From Burkholderiales bacterium (GTDB taxonomy: Bacteria; Pseudomonadota; Gammaproteobacteria; Burkholderiales; JAEUMW01): DNA of 35,532 bases. Below, in pieces: positions 1 through 8,650 of this stretch. The notes beneath the pieces are model-generated. The model was given only the letters and a program-made list of their open reading frames with translations. It had not been told where the DNA came from and made no database searches. How positions within the stretch are numbered: position 1 is the first letter of the stretch; every line of letters starts with the position of its first letter. The translations under genes were made by a program, and so were the position numbers. The DNA is taken from contig JAEUMX010000074.1 in the NCBI GenBank assembly GCA_016791285.1, forward strand, positions 1-35,532, in the 5' to 3' direction.

Positions 1-983
1 CCGATGTCCTCGCCGACCGGCACCGTCACGCGCGTCATGATGATCTCCGAATAGGTCTTCTGCTCGAGTGTCTGCGCGAGCCCGGCGGCAAGGGTCAGCA
101 GCGTCTTGCCCGTGCCCGCCTGGCCGACGAGGCTTACGAAATCGATCTCGGGATTCATGAGCAGGTTGAGCGCGAAGTTCTGCTCGCGGTTGCGCGTCGT
201 GATGCCCCACACGGAGTTGCGCGCATGGCTGTATTCCTTCAGCGTCTGCAGGATCGCGGTCTTTCCGGATACTTCCTTCACGATCGCGTAGAAGGGCTTG
301 TCGGCTTCCTGGTAGACGAACTCGTTGACCAGGAACTGCGCGCAGAGCGGTCCGCGCACCCGGTAGAAGGTGTGGCCGGTCTGCTGCCACGACTCCATGT
401 CCTTGCCGTGCTTCTCCCAGAAGTCCTCGGGCAGCTCGCAAAGCCCGGTGTACAGCAGGTCGGTGTCCTCCAGGACCTTGTCGCTGAAGTAGTCTTCCGC
501 GGCCAGGGCGAGCGCACGCGCCTTGATGCGCATGTTGATGTCTTTCGACACCAGGATCACCTGCCGGCGCTCGTGCTGCTCCTGCAGATGCTTGACCACG
601 CCCAGGATCTGGTTGTCGGTCTTGCCGCTCGCGAGCCGCACCGGCAGATCGCCCTGGATCGCCTCCGTCTGCAGGAAGAGCCGGCCGGTCGCCTGCTTCG
701 TCCCGTGGCGCTCGAGCGGAATGCCTTCCTCGATGCCGGCCTCGCCGTGGGTCACGATCTCGTCGAGAAAGCGGCTCGCCTGGCGCGCGTTGCGCGAGAC
801 TTCCGACATGCCCTTCTTGTTGTTGTCGAGTTCCTCCAGCGTCGCCATCGGCACGTAGATGTCGTGCTCTTCGAAACGGAAGAGACTGGTGGGATCGTGC
901 ATGAGCACGTTGGTGTCGAGCACGAAGAGCTTCGCACCCGGGCGCAGTCGCGTCACCGCCGGCGCTTCTTTGTGCTTGATCAT
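1..983 (-). CDS. PhoH-like protein, PIN domain plus PhoH ATPase (3' end cut by window edge)
   Basis: The reading frame begins at an ATG (981-983, minus strand) and runs off the left edge, giving about 327 residues. The N-terminal part is a PIN-type nuclease-like domain: an LFVLDTNVLMHDP strand near residues 20-35, ELDNNKKG near 55-62, and VILVSKDINMRIKA around residue 155. After a middle segment, the PhoH ATPase domain begins with a Walker A loop GQAGTGKT at about residues 287-294; the rest of the ATPase is missing. The PIN-PhoH architecture belongs to the YlaK/PhoH2 type, linked in other bacteria to RNA unwinding and cleavage and sometimes to phosphate or stress responses. It starts 7 bases after the bcp stop and is probably co-transcribed with it. 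The exact role here is unknown. Confidence 0.9.
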   Translation of the reverse strand, partial: MIKHKEAPAVTRLRPGAKLFVLDTNVLMHDPTSLFRFEEHDIYVPMATLEELDNNKKGMSEVSRNARQASRFLDEIVTHGEAGIEEGIPLERHGTKQATGRLFLQTEAIQGDLPVRLASGKTDNQILGVVKHLQEQHERRQVILVSKDINMRIKARALALAAEDYFSDKVLEDTDLLYTGLCELPEDFWEKHGKDMESWQQTGHTFYRVRGPLCAQFLVNEFVYQEADKPFYAIVKEVSGKTAILQTLKEYSHARNSVWGITTRNREQNFALNLLMNPEIDFVSLVGQAGTGKTLLTLAAGLAQTLEQKTYSEIIMTRVTVPVGEDI

Positions 984-990
984 GCGCGCC

Positions 991-1449
991 CTACGGCAGC
1001 GTCTTCACGAATTCGAGCACCTCCTGCGCGTGGCCCGGCACCTTCACGGCGCGCCATGCCTTGCGCACGATGCCCTCTGCGTCGACGACGAACGTGCTGC
1101 GCTCGATGCCACGCACCTGCTTGCCGTACATGTTCTTCATCTTGATCACGCCGAAAAGGGAGCAGGCCTGCTCGTTCTCGTCCGAGAGGAGGTCGAACGG
1201 GAACCCCATCCTGGCCTTGAAGCTTTCGTGTGACTTCAGGCTGTCGCGCGAGACACCGAATACGGCGCACCCGAGCTTCTTGAACGCGTCGTGCAGATCG
1301 CGGAACTGCTGACCCTCGGTGGTGCAGCCGGGCGTGTTGTCCTTGGGGTAGAAGTAGAGCACGAAGGGGTTGCCCTGCTGCGCGGACGTGCTGAAGGTCT
1401 TGCCGCCGGTGGCGGGGATGGAGAACTCGGGGACGGGCTCATCGAGCAT
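991..1449 (-). CDS. bcp: Thiol peroxidase Bcp/PrxQ-type peroxiredoxin
   Basis: This 152-residue protein reduces hydrogen peroxide and organic hydroperoxides in the cytoplasm. The peroxidatic cysteine is C42 in the motif YPKDNTPGCTTE, typical of the PrxQ/Bcp subfamily, and the length is normal. The resolving cysteine that many Bcp proteins carry five residues later (position 47) is glutamine here. C61 and C96 are the only other cysteines, so the enzyme is either 1-Cys or uses an atypical resolving residue. On the minus strand an AAGGAG lies 12 bases before the ATG, a rather long spacing. The gene sits between arnD (71-base gap) and phoH (7-base gap). A weak promoter could lie in the 1450-1520 gap, but I see no good -10/-35 pair. 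Confidence 0.95.
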   Translation of the reverse strand: MLDEPVPEFSIPATGGKTFSTSAQQGNPFVLYFYPKDNTPGCTTEGQQFRDLHDAFKKLGCAVFGVSRDSLKSHESFKARMGFPFDLLSDENEQACSLFGVIKMKNMYGKQVRGIERSTFVVDAEGIVRKAWRAVKVPGHAQEVLEFVKTLP

Positions 1450-1520
1450 ATGCGGGTAGAACTCCTTGGTGGTCTGGGATGGCTATTGTCGGGACAAACC
1501 GATGCAACCGGCAAGGGGCG

Positions 1521-2429
1521 TCAGGCAGCAAGGGCCGCACCCTGCAGCGCGAGGGTACCGGAGCGTCCGGGAACGGTGCCGAGCGTAACCGCGTGCCGTG
1601 GCAGACGGGTGACATCGAGCGTCTCGAAATGGGTGCGTACGGCGCAGAGCGTGTAGCCCTGGCGGCGCCAGCCGCGCAGCAGGTGCTCGAACGTGCGGGC
1701 GAGCTTCATACCCTCGAGCTCGGCATGCAGCGTATAGACATGATGCTGGCGCCGGTCGTCCGCCGTCAGCCGCAGCAGGTAGTCCGCGCACTGGTCGACG
1801 TCCATGCCTTCGACACCGATCAGTTCGTCCAGCGTCGGCAACGTCGTGGGCAGCTGAGGGCACGCGATGGCGCCGTCGATCACCGGCAGGAAGGGGCCGT
1901 CACCGCGCGTATCGGAGCAGTAATCAAAGCCGAATTCCGCCTCCAGGCGATAGGCGTGGGTATTCATCTGCCATCCCGCCGCGCCATGGGTCCGCGCTGT
2001 TACACCGAAGATGTCCGCGAAGCGATCGACCGCCTGCTGCACTTCGCGGCGCGTCCATGCCGCATCCTTGTCCTGCACATGGTCCTGCCAGCGGATGTGG
2101 TCCCAGGTGTGGATGCCGACCTCGAAGCCAAGCTGCGCGACGCTGCGCATGAGGGCACCGCAGCGTCGCCCGATGTCGGGGCCCGGCAGCAGGGTGCCGT
2201 AGAGCAGCTGCCTGACGCCGTAATGCTCGACGACCGAGGTCCGCGACACCTTCTTCAGGAACCCCGGGCGGAACACGCGGCGGATTGCGCGGCCGGTGTG
2301 ATCGGGACCCAGGCTGAAGAGGAACGTGGCGCCCGCTCCGTGGCGCTGCAGGAGGTCCACGAGCCGCGGCACGCCCTCGCGGGTGCCGCGCAGCGTGTCG
2401 ACGTCGACCTTGAGAGCGAGAAACGGCAC
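1521..2429 (-). CDS. arnD: 4-deoxy-4-formamido-L-arabinose-phosphoundecaprenol deformylase ArnD
   Basis: ArnD removes the formyl group from undecaprenyl-phosphate-Ara4FN at the inner membrane, making Ara4N ready for export and transfer to lipid A. It is a polysaccharide-deacetylase (NodB) family protein of 302 residues, the usual length. Visible family marks are KVDVDTLRGTREGVPRL at the N-terminus (catalytic and metal-binding aspartates), GIHTWDHIRWQD (metal-binding histidines) around residue 106, HGAAGWQ, and YTLHAELEG near residue 235. It follows the arnA dehydrogenase gene by 23 bases and is the last arn gene of the operon, before bcp. Confidence 0.95.
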   Translation of the reverse strand: MPFLALKVDVDTLRGTREGVPRLVDLLQRHGAGATFLFSLGPDHTGRAIRRVFRPGFLKKVSRTSVVEHYGVRQLLYGTLLPGPDIGRRCGALMRSVAQLGFEVGIHTWDHIRWQDHVQDKDAAWTRREVQQAVDRFADIFGVTARTHGAAGWQMNTHAYRLEAEFGFDYCSDTRGDGPFLPVIDGAIACPQLPTTLPTLDELIGVEGMDVDQCADYLLRLTADDRRQHHVYTLHAELEGMKLARTFEHLLRGWRRQGYTLCAVRTHFETLDVTRLPRHAVTLGTVPGRSGTLALQGAALAA

Positions 2430-2452
2430 GTGTCGGGAAGGGGCAGGCGTGG

Positions 2453-3493
2453 TCAGTCGACCAGACCGCGAGCGTCCGCGACGTGGGTCCGATACGAATC
2501 GAAGATGCGCCTGAGCGCTTCGTCCATCGGTATCGTGGGCTTCCAGTCGAGGTCGCGGCAGGTGTTGTCGATCTTGGGCACGCGGTTCTGCACGTCCTGA
2601 TAACCGTTGCCGTAATAGTCGGCAGACCGGATCTCGATGAGCCGCACGCGCTCGGCGGTATCGCGATACTCGGGATAGGTGAGTGCGAGGTCGATCATCA
2701 TCCGTGCGAGATCGCGCACCGAGAAATTGTTGGCGGGGTTGCCGATGTTGTAGATCTGTCCGCTCGCCACTCCGCCAGGGTTCTCGATGATCCGCATCAG
2801 CGCGGCGATGCCGTCCTCGATGTGCGTGAAAGCACGCTTCTGGCTGCCTCCGTCCACGAGTTTGATGTCCTCCCCGCGGACGATGTGGCCGAAGAACTGC
2901 GTGATGACCCGCGAGCTGCCCTCCTTTGCGGTGTGAATGGAATCGAGGCCCGCCCCGATCCAGTTGAACGGGCGGAACAGCGTGAAGTCGAGCTCACCGT
3001 CCATGCCGTAGCCCCAGATCACGCGATCCATGAGCTGCTTCGCGCAGGCGTAGATCCAGCGCGGCTTGTTGATCGGCCCGAGCACGAGCTCGGAATGCTC
3101 CGGATCGAACGCGTCGTCGCGGCACATGCCGTACACCTCGGAGGTCGAGGGAAAGACCAGCCGTTTGCCGTACTTCACGCAGGAGCGGACGATCGGCAGG
3201 TTCGCCTCGAAATCCAGCTCGAAGACGCGCAGCGGCTCGCGCACGTAGGTGGCCGGGGTGGCAATCGCCACCAGCGGCAGGATCGTGTCGCATTTGCGGA
3301 TGTGATATTCGATCCACTCGCGGTTGATCGTGATGTCGCCTTCGAAGAAGCGGAAACGCTTGTGGTCGAGCAGGTCTTCGACGCGGTCGCTCTGCATGTC
3401 CATGCCATAGACCGACCAGTCTGTCGTCTCCAGGATGCGCTGCGAGAGGTGATGGCCGATGAAGCCGTTGACGCCGAGGATGCAGATCTTCAT
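2453..3493 (-). CDS. arnA: UDP-glucuronate oxidative decarboxylase (dehydrogenase half of ArnA, separate gene)
   Basis: This 346-residue short-chain dehydrogenase/epimerase fold protein matches the C-terminal half of E. coli ArnA, which oxidises and decarboxylates UDP-glucuronate to UDP-4-keto-pentose with NAD+. The Rossmann motif GVNGFIG is at residues 7-13. PSTSEVYGMC at 114-123 holds the Ser-Glu pair (S117, E118), and Y147/K151 form the YxxxK pair in WIYACAKQ. NKPRWIY and QKRAFTHIEDG are also ArnA-like. In E. coli this domain is fused behind the formyltransferase; here it is its own gene, whose ATG overlaps the formyltransferase stop by four bases (3490-3493). That overlap implies translational coupling and likely stoichiometric production. 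Confidence 0.95.
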   Translation of the reverse strand: MKICILGVNGFIGHHLSQRILETTDWSVYGMDMQSDRVEDLLDHKRFRFFEGDITINREWIEYHIRKCDTILPLVAIATPATYVREPLRVFELDFEANLPIVRSCVKYGKRLVFPSTSEVYGMCRDDAFDPEHSELVLGPINKPRWIYACAKQLMDRVIWGYGMDGELDFTLFRPFNWIGAGLDSIHTAKEGSSRVITQFFGHIVRGEDIKLVDGGSQKRAFTHIEDGIAALMRIIENPGGVASGQIYNIGNPANNFSVRDLARMMIDLALTYPEYRDTAERVRLIEIRSADYYGNGYQDVQNRVPKIDNTCRDLDWKPTIPMDEALRRIFDSYRTHVADARGLVD

Positions 3494-4443
3494 GCGCGAG
3501 TCGGAGGTGGATTGTTTTCGGTGAGCAACGGGAGCGGGCCGCGTCCCAGCGTCTGCGCCAGCGTGCTCACATCGGCGGGCGCGCCGTCGAGCTCGACCGC
3601 GGCGAGCCGTAGCCAGCTACCGTCGCCGCATTCGACGCAACAGTGTTCGCCGATGAAGTGCAGCGCCGGATGCCCGACCGCCGCCGTAGGCGCCGCGATG
3701 CGGACGGTGGCGAGCACGCGCAACCGGTGGCCGGCATGGGTGCAGAAGGCGCCGGGGTAGGGTGGGGCCACGCCGCGCACGAGATCGTGGATGGACCGGG
3801 CCGGCTGGCTCCAGTCGATCCGGCCGTCCTCGGGACGGCGGCCACCGAAGTAGCTGCCGGCGGCGAGGTCCTGGGGGACGGACGGTGCCGTTCCCGCGAC
3901 CAACCGCGGCAGCGATCGGTGGAGCACCAGTTCGGCGGCCACGGTGACCTTGCGGAACACGTCGAGCGCGCGATCGTCGGGCAGGATCGGCACCGCCATC
4001 TGATCGACGAGATTGCCCTGGTCGGGTTTCGCGGTCATGTAGTGCAGGCTCGCGCCGGTCTCGGTCTCACCCCTGATCACCGCCCAGTTCACCGGCACGC
4101 GGCCGCGGTACTTCGGCAACAGCGAGCCGTGCATGTTGAGCGCGCCGCGGCGCGGTACCTCGAGCAGCGCTGGTTGCAGCATGCGTCGATAGTAGAACGA
4201 GAACAGGAAATCCGGCTCGAGGCGGCGAATGCGTTCAACCACCGCTGGCTCGTTCGGATCCTCGGGCGTGATGATCGGGATGTCGTGCCTGCCTGCCAGC
4301 GCTGCCACGCTGTCGAACCAGATGGCTTCGCCAGGAACGTCCTCGTGCGTCAGGACCAGCGGTACCTCGACGCCGTGCGCAAGCAGCACTTGCAGGCATC
4401 GGCAGCCGACGTCGTGATAGGCGAAGACGATCGCGCGCGTCAT
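3490..4443 (-). CDS. arnA: UDP-Ara4N formyltransferase (formyltransferase half of ArnA, separate gene)
   Basis: The 317-residue product matches the N-terminal half of E. coli ArnA, which transfers a formyl group from 10-formyl-tetrahydrofolate to UDP-Ara4N. The start FAYHDVGC is typical. The catalytic triad of the family is present as N103 and H105 in LNMHGSLLPKYRGR and D141 in MTAKPDQG. A C-terminal OB-like region follows (PPYPGAF near residue 230). The start chosen is the ATG at 4441-4443, which overlaps the arnC stop by ATGA; a longer open frame exists upstream but lies inside arnC. The gene overlaps both neighbours by four bases, so arnC, this gene and the decarboxylase form a tightly coupled block. 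Confidence 0.95.
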   Translation of the reverse strand: MTRAIVFAYHDVGCRCLQVLLAHGVEVPLVLTHEDVPGEAIWFDSVAALAGRHDIPIITPEDPNEPAVVERIRRLEPDFLFSFYYRRMLQPALLEVPRRGALNMHGSLLPKYRGRVPVNWAVIRGETETGASLHYMTAKPDQGNLVDQMAVPILPDDRALDVFRKVTVAAELVLHRSLPRLVAGTAPSVPQDLAAGSYFGGRRPEDGRIDWSQPARSIHDLVRGVAPPYPGAFCTHAGHRLRVLATVRIAAPTAAVGHPALHFIGEHCCVECGDGSWLRLAAVELDGAPADVSTLAQTLGRGPLPLLTENNPPPTRA

Positions 4444-5471
4444 CGCACCTGGGGCGAGCGGGGCGCGGCGTCGAGCCGCGTGATGCTCTCCGGGCTGCCC
4501 GGGGCGGAGGGCGCGTCCCGCGCTTCGAGGACGGCCTCGACCAGGTAGCGCGGGCGGTGGCGCACCTGCTGATAGATGCGACCGACGTATTCGCCGAGCA
4601 GGCCCACCGCGAAGAGCAGAATCCCCAGCAGGAAGAAGGCGATTCCGAACAGCGTGAAGAGGCCCTCGGCCTCCGGGCCGACGACCAGGCGGCGGATGGC
4701 GAGAAAGACGACAAAGAGCGCGGACACGATGGAAAGCGCGATGCCTCCCATCGACACGAGGTGCAGCGGCAGCAGCGAGAACCCCGTCATCAGGTCGAAG
4801 TTGAGGCGCACCAGCGCGTACAGCGAGTACTTGGACGCGCCCGCGGCACGCTCTTCGTGAGCGACCTCGATCTCGACCGGGCGCTGCGCGAAGGTGTAGG
4901 CGAGCGCCGGAATGAACGTGCTCACCTCGCTGCAGCTGTTGATCGCGTCGACGATCGGACGGCTGTAGGCGCGCAGCATGCACCCCTGGTCGGTCATCTT
5001 GATGCGCGTGGAGCGCTCCCGCGTCCAGTTGAGCGCGCGCGACGCGTAGCGGCGGAAGAAGCTGTCCTGCCGCTGGCGGCGGATGGTGCCGACGTAGTCG
5101 TAGCCTTCCGCCATCTTGGCGACGAGGCGCGGGATTTCCTCGGGCGGGTTCTGCAGGTCGGCGTCCAGCGTGACGACGATGCGTCCCCGGCAGTGCTCGA
5201 AACCCGCCATGATCGCCATGTGCTGGCCGAAGTTGGCGGCGAACAGGATGACGCGCGTGACATCGGACCGTCGTTGGTACTGCTCGCGCAGCAGCGCTGC
5301 CGAGCGATCGCGGCTGCCGTCGTTCACGAACACGACTTCGAAGCTCGACCCCATGCCGTCGAGCGCCGGGTAGAGGCGGGCGAACAGCGCCGGCAGCCCG
5401 GCTTCCTCGTTGTAGACCGGAATGACGACGGAGACTTCAGGCACGGCGCGCGGCATGGTTGCGGAGAACAT
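4440..5471 (-). CDS. arnC: Undecaprenyl-phosphate 4-deoxy-4-formamido-L-arabinose transferase ArnC
   Basis: ArnC is a membrane-bound GT2 glycosyltransferase that moves Ara4FN from UDP to undecaprenyl phosphate on the cytoplasmic face. The 343-residue protein has a GT-A core at its N-terminus: VVIPVYNEE at 15-23, FVNDGSRD near 50 and TLDADLQNPPEEIP near 105. Two hydrophobic helices follow at about 235-262 and 270-298, then a basic tail. Length and topology match the DPM1-like family. The first ATG (5471) overlaps the arnB end by 35 bases; a second ATG five codons later (5456) is equally possible. It overlaps the formyltransferase by ATGA at its 3' end. Confidence 0.95.
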   Translation of the reverse strand: MFSATMPRAVPEVSVVIPVYNEEAGLPALFARLYPALDGMGSSFEVVFVNDGSRDRSAALLREQYQRRSDVTRVILFAANFGQHMAIMAGFEHCRGRIVVTLDADLQNPPEEIPRLVAKMAEGYDYVGTIRRQRQDSFFRRYASRALNWTRERSTRIKMTDQGCMLRAYSRPIVDAINSCSEVSTFIPALAYTFAQRPVEIEVAHEERAAGASKYSLYALVRLNFDLMTGFSLLPLHLVSMGGIALSIVSALFVVFLAIRRLVVGPEAEGLFTLFGIAFFLLGILLFAVGLLGEYVGRIYQQVRHRPRYLVEAVLEARDAPSAPGSPESITRLDAAPRSPQVR

Positions 5472-6603
5472 CGCGCGTGGCAGCGCAGACGCGCTCGACG
5501 TCGGCCTCCGTCATGGCAGGAAAGAGCGGCAGCGTGACGATGCCGCGCCCGACGCGTTCGGCATGCGGAAACTGTCCGGCGCGCCAGCCGAGCTCCTGGT
5601 ACAGCTTGAACAGATGCAGCGCCGGATAGTGCACGCCAACGCCGATCCCGCGTTCGTGCATGGCGTGCATGAAATCGCCGCGGCTCATGCGTTCGAGCGG
5701 GAGCAGGACCTGGAACATGTGCCAGTTCGAGTTCGCGAAATCGGCCACCGGCAGCTCGCACCCGAGGCCGCGGTCGAAGCAGGCGAAATAATGTCGGGCG
5801 AGCGCGCGGCGCCGGGCCGTGAATGCTTCGAGGCGGGCCAGCTGACCGATGCCGATGCGCGCGGCGATATCGGTCATGTTGAGCTTCGCCCCTGCGACCT
5901 CGACCTCCTGCTCGCCGTCGGGCAGGCGGATCACGCCTTGCAGGCGCAGCCGCTCGCAGCGCAGCGCTTCCTCCTCGTCGTTCAGGACCAGGCATCCGCC
6001 TTCGGCGGTGGTGAGGTTCTTGTTGGCGTGGAAACTCAGACAGACAAGATCACCGAAACTGCCGATGCGCCTGCCGTTCCAGGTGGCGCCGACGCTCTGC
6101 GCGGCGTCCTCGATCACCCGCAGTCCACGGTGGTGGGCGATGGCGTAGAGGCGGTCGCGGTCCACCGGCAGTCCGGCGAGGTCGACCGGGAGCAGGGCGC
6201 GGGTGCGCCCGGTGAGCGCGGGTTCGATGCGATCCAGATCGATGTTGCGTGTGGTCGGGTCGATGTCGACGAAGACGGGTCGCGCCCCGGCGCGCAGCAC
6301 GACGTTGGCCGTGGCGACCCAGGTGAGTGGTGTGGTGATGATTTCATCGCCCGGTCCGATGCCGGCGATCGCGAGTGCGAGCTCGAGCGCGCCGGTGCCG
6401 GAAGCGAGCGTGCGCACCGGACGGCCGCCGAGGTAGGACGAGAGCTCGGCCTCGAACCGTTTCACCTGCGGGCCGCTCGTGATCCAGCCGGAGCGCAGCA
6501 CGTCGGCGACGCCGGCGATGGTCTCCTCGTCGATCGTCGGCCGGGTGAACGGCAGATACGAAACCGCGTCTGCGGTGGCAGGGTGGTCGGTGTTCGTTCG
6601 CAT
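5437..6603 (-). CDS. arnB: UDP-4-amino-4-deoxy-L-arabinose aminotransferase ArnB
   Basis: ArnB is a PLP-dependent aminotransferase of the DegT/DnrJ/EryC1 family that converts UDP-4-keto-arabinose to UDP-Ara4N using glutamate. The 388-residue frame shows the substrate loop SGWITSGP near residue 38, ASGTGALELAL near 67, the PLP-phosphate region EDAAQSVGA near 165, and the Schiff-base lysine K195 in SFHANKNLTTAEGGC. The start ATG (6601-6603) shares one base with the stop of the upstream SMR-type gene (TGATG). It supplies the substrate of the formyltransferase encoded two genes downstream. Confidence 0.95.
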   Translation of the reverse strand: MRTNTDHPATADAVSYLPFTRPTIDEETIAGVADVLRSGWITSGPQVKRFEAELSSYLGGRPVRTLASGTGALELALAIAGIGPGDEIITTPLTWVATANVVLRAGARPVFVDIDPTTRNIDLDRIEPALTGRTRALLPVDLAGLPVDRDRLYAIAHHRGLRVIEDAAQSVGATWNGRRIGSFGDLVCLSFHANKNLTTAEGGCLVLNDEEEALRCERLRLQGVIRLPDGEQEVEVAGAKLNMTDIAARIGIGQLARLEAFTARRRALARHYFACFDRGLGCELPVADFANSNWHMFQVLLPLERMSRGDFMHAMHERGIGVGVHYPALHLFKLYQELGWRAGQFPHAERVGRGIVTLPLFPAMTEADVERVCAATRDVLRNHAARRA

Positions 6604-6974
6604 CAGCTGCGCGCGACGACGTAGACGCCGAGGATGATGATGCCGATGCCGGCGAGGCGGGTCGCCGACACGGCTTCGCCGAACAGGTACCAGGCGGCGA
6701 TCGCGTTGACGACGTATCCCACGGAGAGCATCGGATAGGCGATGCTCACCTCGACCCGCGACAGCGCCATGATCCAGACGATGACGCTCACGACGTAGCA
6801 GGCGAGACCGCCCACGATGTGCGGCTCGGTCGCGAGCTTCCAGCCGACCGGCAAGGCGTTCTCCAGACTGAAGGCGAAGGTGCCGACGCTGTTGGTGCCG
6901 GCCTTCAGCAGCAACTGCGCGGCAGCGTTCAGCAGCACGCCGATCAAGACGAGCATGAAGCTGAGCGCGCTCAC
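6603..6974 (-). CDS. Small EamA/SMR-type membrane protein, probable Ara4N-lipid flippase subunit
   Basis: This 123-residue, very hydrophobic protein has four predicted membrane helices (about 3-20, 47-70, 75-92, 100-120). The pattern LSRVEVSIAYPMLSVGYV belongs to the SMR/EamA drug-metabolite transporter family that includes ArnE and ArnF. In E. coli ArnE and ArnF together are thought to flip undecaprenyl-phosphate-Ara4N across the inner membrane. Only one such gene is present, between arnT and arnB, overlapping arnT by four bases and touching arnB. It may act as a homodimer, or a partner is elsewhere. Assignment to flipping is by context, and I cannot tell ArnE from ArnF. Confidence 0.85.
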   Translation of the reverse strand: MSALSFMLVLIGVLLNAAAQLLLKAGTNSVGTFAFSLENALPVGWKLATEPHIVGGLACYVVSVIVWIMALSRVEVSIAYPMLSVGYVVNAIAAWYLFGEAVSATRLAGIGIIILGVYVVARS

Positions 6975-8623
6975 GGGCTCGTCACCACGACGTAACGGTC
7001 GTCGTTCGCTACCACGCGCATTGGCACTCCAAACTTCGCGAGCAGGTCGAAGTATACGGGGCGCATGATCGCGAGCGCCCCCGGCTCCGACCGCCAGCGC
7101 GGTTCGAAATCCCGCGGATCGCCGATCCAGAGCTGCGGCTCCTGGCCAAGCCCGAACGCCATCTCTTCTGCGCTGCCGACCAGGGTCGTCTTGCGCTTGA
7201 GATAGAAGGGGATCGTCTGCTCGTACATGCCGAAGCTGTAGAACGGCGTGTCCGGCCGGAGCAGGGGTGCGATCTTCACGGCGAGATCATACCCGGAACG
7301 CGCTGGCGACAGCGCTTCGGCCCCGCTGTTGCCGAACTGCGCGGCCACCAGCGCCGCGAGCGCAGCGACCACGACCGCGCCCCGCGGTCTGCCGCGCCCC
7401 GCCAGGTGGAGCGCACCAGCCGCACCGGCCGCGAGCACCGCGCCCGCCGCCTGGAGCCAGCGGTCGAATGTTTCGGGCAGCGCGGCGAGTTCAACCGGGC
7501 CGAAGCGGCGCAATACGATGGGCGCGGCGAGCACGATGAGGCCCAGGGTGAGAGCGAACACGAGGTGCCGGCGCAGTCTGCCCGGCTGGAGCGCTGCCAC
7601 CCGTTCGCCCAGCAGGAGCGCGATGGCGGGCAGCATCGGCAGCACGTAGGCTTCGAGCTTCGAACTCGACGCGGAAAAGAAGAGCAGGATGAACCCGGCG
7701 TAGGCGAGCAGGAAGCGGCGGGCGCGAAAGCCGCTGCCATCGGACTCGCTCCGCCATGCCTGCGCGAGCGCGCCCGGCACCAGGGTGGTCCACGGCAGCA
7801 GACCGAGCACCAGCACCGGCAGGAAGAACCACCAGGGCTGATCGCGGTAGTGCGCCGTCGTGAGGAAGCGCTGGAAGTGCTCGTGGATGAAGAAGTAGCG
7901 CGGGAACTCGGGGTTCGCGAGCGACACCTGGACGAACCACGGCGCTGCGAGCGCGAGGAAGAGCAACACGCCGGTCACGGGATTGAGTCTGCGCCAGACG
8001 GCGAAATCCCGCGTGAGCAGCGTGTAGGCGACCAGTCCGCCTGCTGGCAACACGGCGCCGACGAGCCCCTTGCTCAACACTGCCCCGGCGGCCGCCGCCC
8101 AGGCGACGTGCATCCAGAGCGCGCGCCCGCGGCGCGTCTGGTGGTCGCGCTGTGCGAAGAGAAACGCCACCAGCGCGAGGGTCAGGAAGAAGGTGAGCCC
8201 CATGTCGAGGGTGTTGTAGTGTCCGCCGAGCACGAACCCGGCGCTGCTCACCAGCAGCAGGGCTGCGTACAGGCCGGCATCAGGACCGGACAGCCGCAAC
8301 CCCGCGGCATAGGTCAGCAGGACGGCGAGGAAGCCCGACAGCGCAGTCCACAGCCGCGACGTCCATTGCGCTTCACCGAAGACGCGGTACGCGGCGGCAG
8401 TGGCCCAGTACTGCAGCGGCGGTTTCTCGAAGTATTTGATGCCGTTCAGCCGCGGCGTGAGCCAGTCGGCCGAGGCCACCATCTCGCGCGGAATCTCCGC
8501 ATAGCGTCCTTCGTCCGGGTGGAACAGCTTCCGGTATTCCAGGTTGCCGAACCAGACGACGGCCACGGCGAGCAGCAACAGGAGGAGGCGGGAGCGCGCA
8601 AGGGGCTCCTGGACGACATGCAT
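6971..8623 (-). CDS. arnT: Lipid A 4-amino-4-deoxy-L-arabinose transferase ArnT
   Basis: ArnT is an inner-membrane GT83 glycosyltransferase that adds Ara4N from undecaprenyl phosphate to lipid A phosphates in the periplasm, lowering binding of polymyxin and cationic peptides. The 550 residues equal the E. coli length. The first periplasmic loop carries the signature LFHPDEGRYAEIPREM (about residues 32-47), and about a dozen hydrophobic helices follow, with FEKPPLQYW near residue 65. I chose the ATG at 8621-8623. The frame stays open to 8719, but that extension crosses a TATAAT box (8651-8656) and runs into selU. No clear ribosome binding site precedes the ATG. The gene overlaps the SMR gene by ATGA. 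Confidence 0.93.
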   Translation of the reverse strand: MHVVQEPLARSRLLLLLLAVAVVWFGNLEYRKLFHPDEGRYAEIPREMVASADWLTPRLNGIKYFEKPPLQYWATAAAYRVFGEAQWTSRLWTALSGFLAVLLTYAAGLRLSGPDAGLYAALLLVSSAGFVLGGHYNTLDMGLTFFLTLALVAFLFAQRDHQTRRGRALWMHVAWAAAAGAVLSKGLVGAVLPAGGLVAYTLLTRDFAVWRRLNPVTGVLLFLALAAPWFVQVSLANPEFPRYFFIHEHFQRFLTTAHYRDQPWWFFLPVLVLGLLPWTTLVPGALAQAWRSESDGSGFRARRFLLAYAGFILLFFSASSSKLEAYVLPMLPAIALLLGERVAALQPGRLRRHLVFALTLGLIVLAAPIVLRRFGPVELAALPETFDRWLQAAGAVLAAGAAGALHLAGRGRPRGAVVVAALAALVAAQFGNSGAEALSPARSGYDLAVKIAPLLRPDTPFYSFGMYEQTIPFYLKRKTTLVGSAEEMAFGLGQEPQLWIGDPRDFEPRWRSEPGALAIMRPVYFDLLAKFGVPMRVVANDDRYVVVTSP

Positions 8624-8650
8624 CGGCAAGGGGAAGCGGACGGAGGGCGG

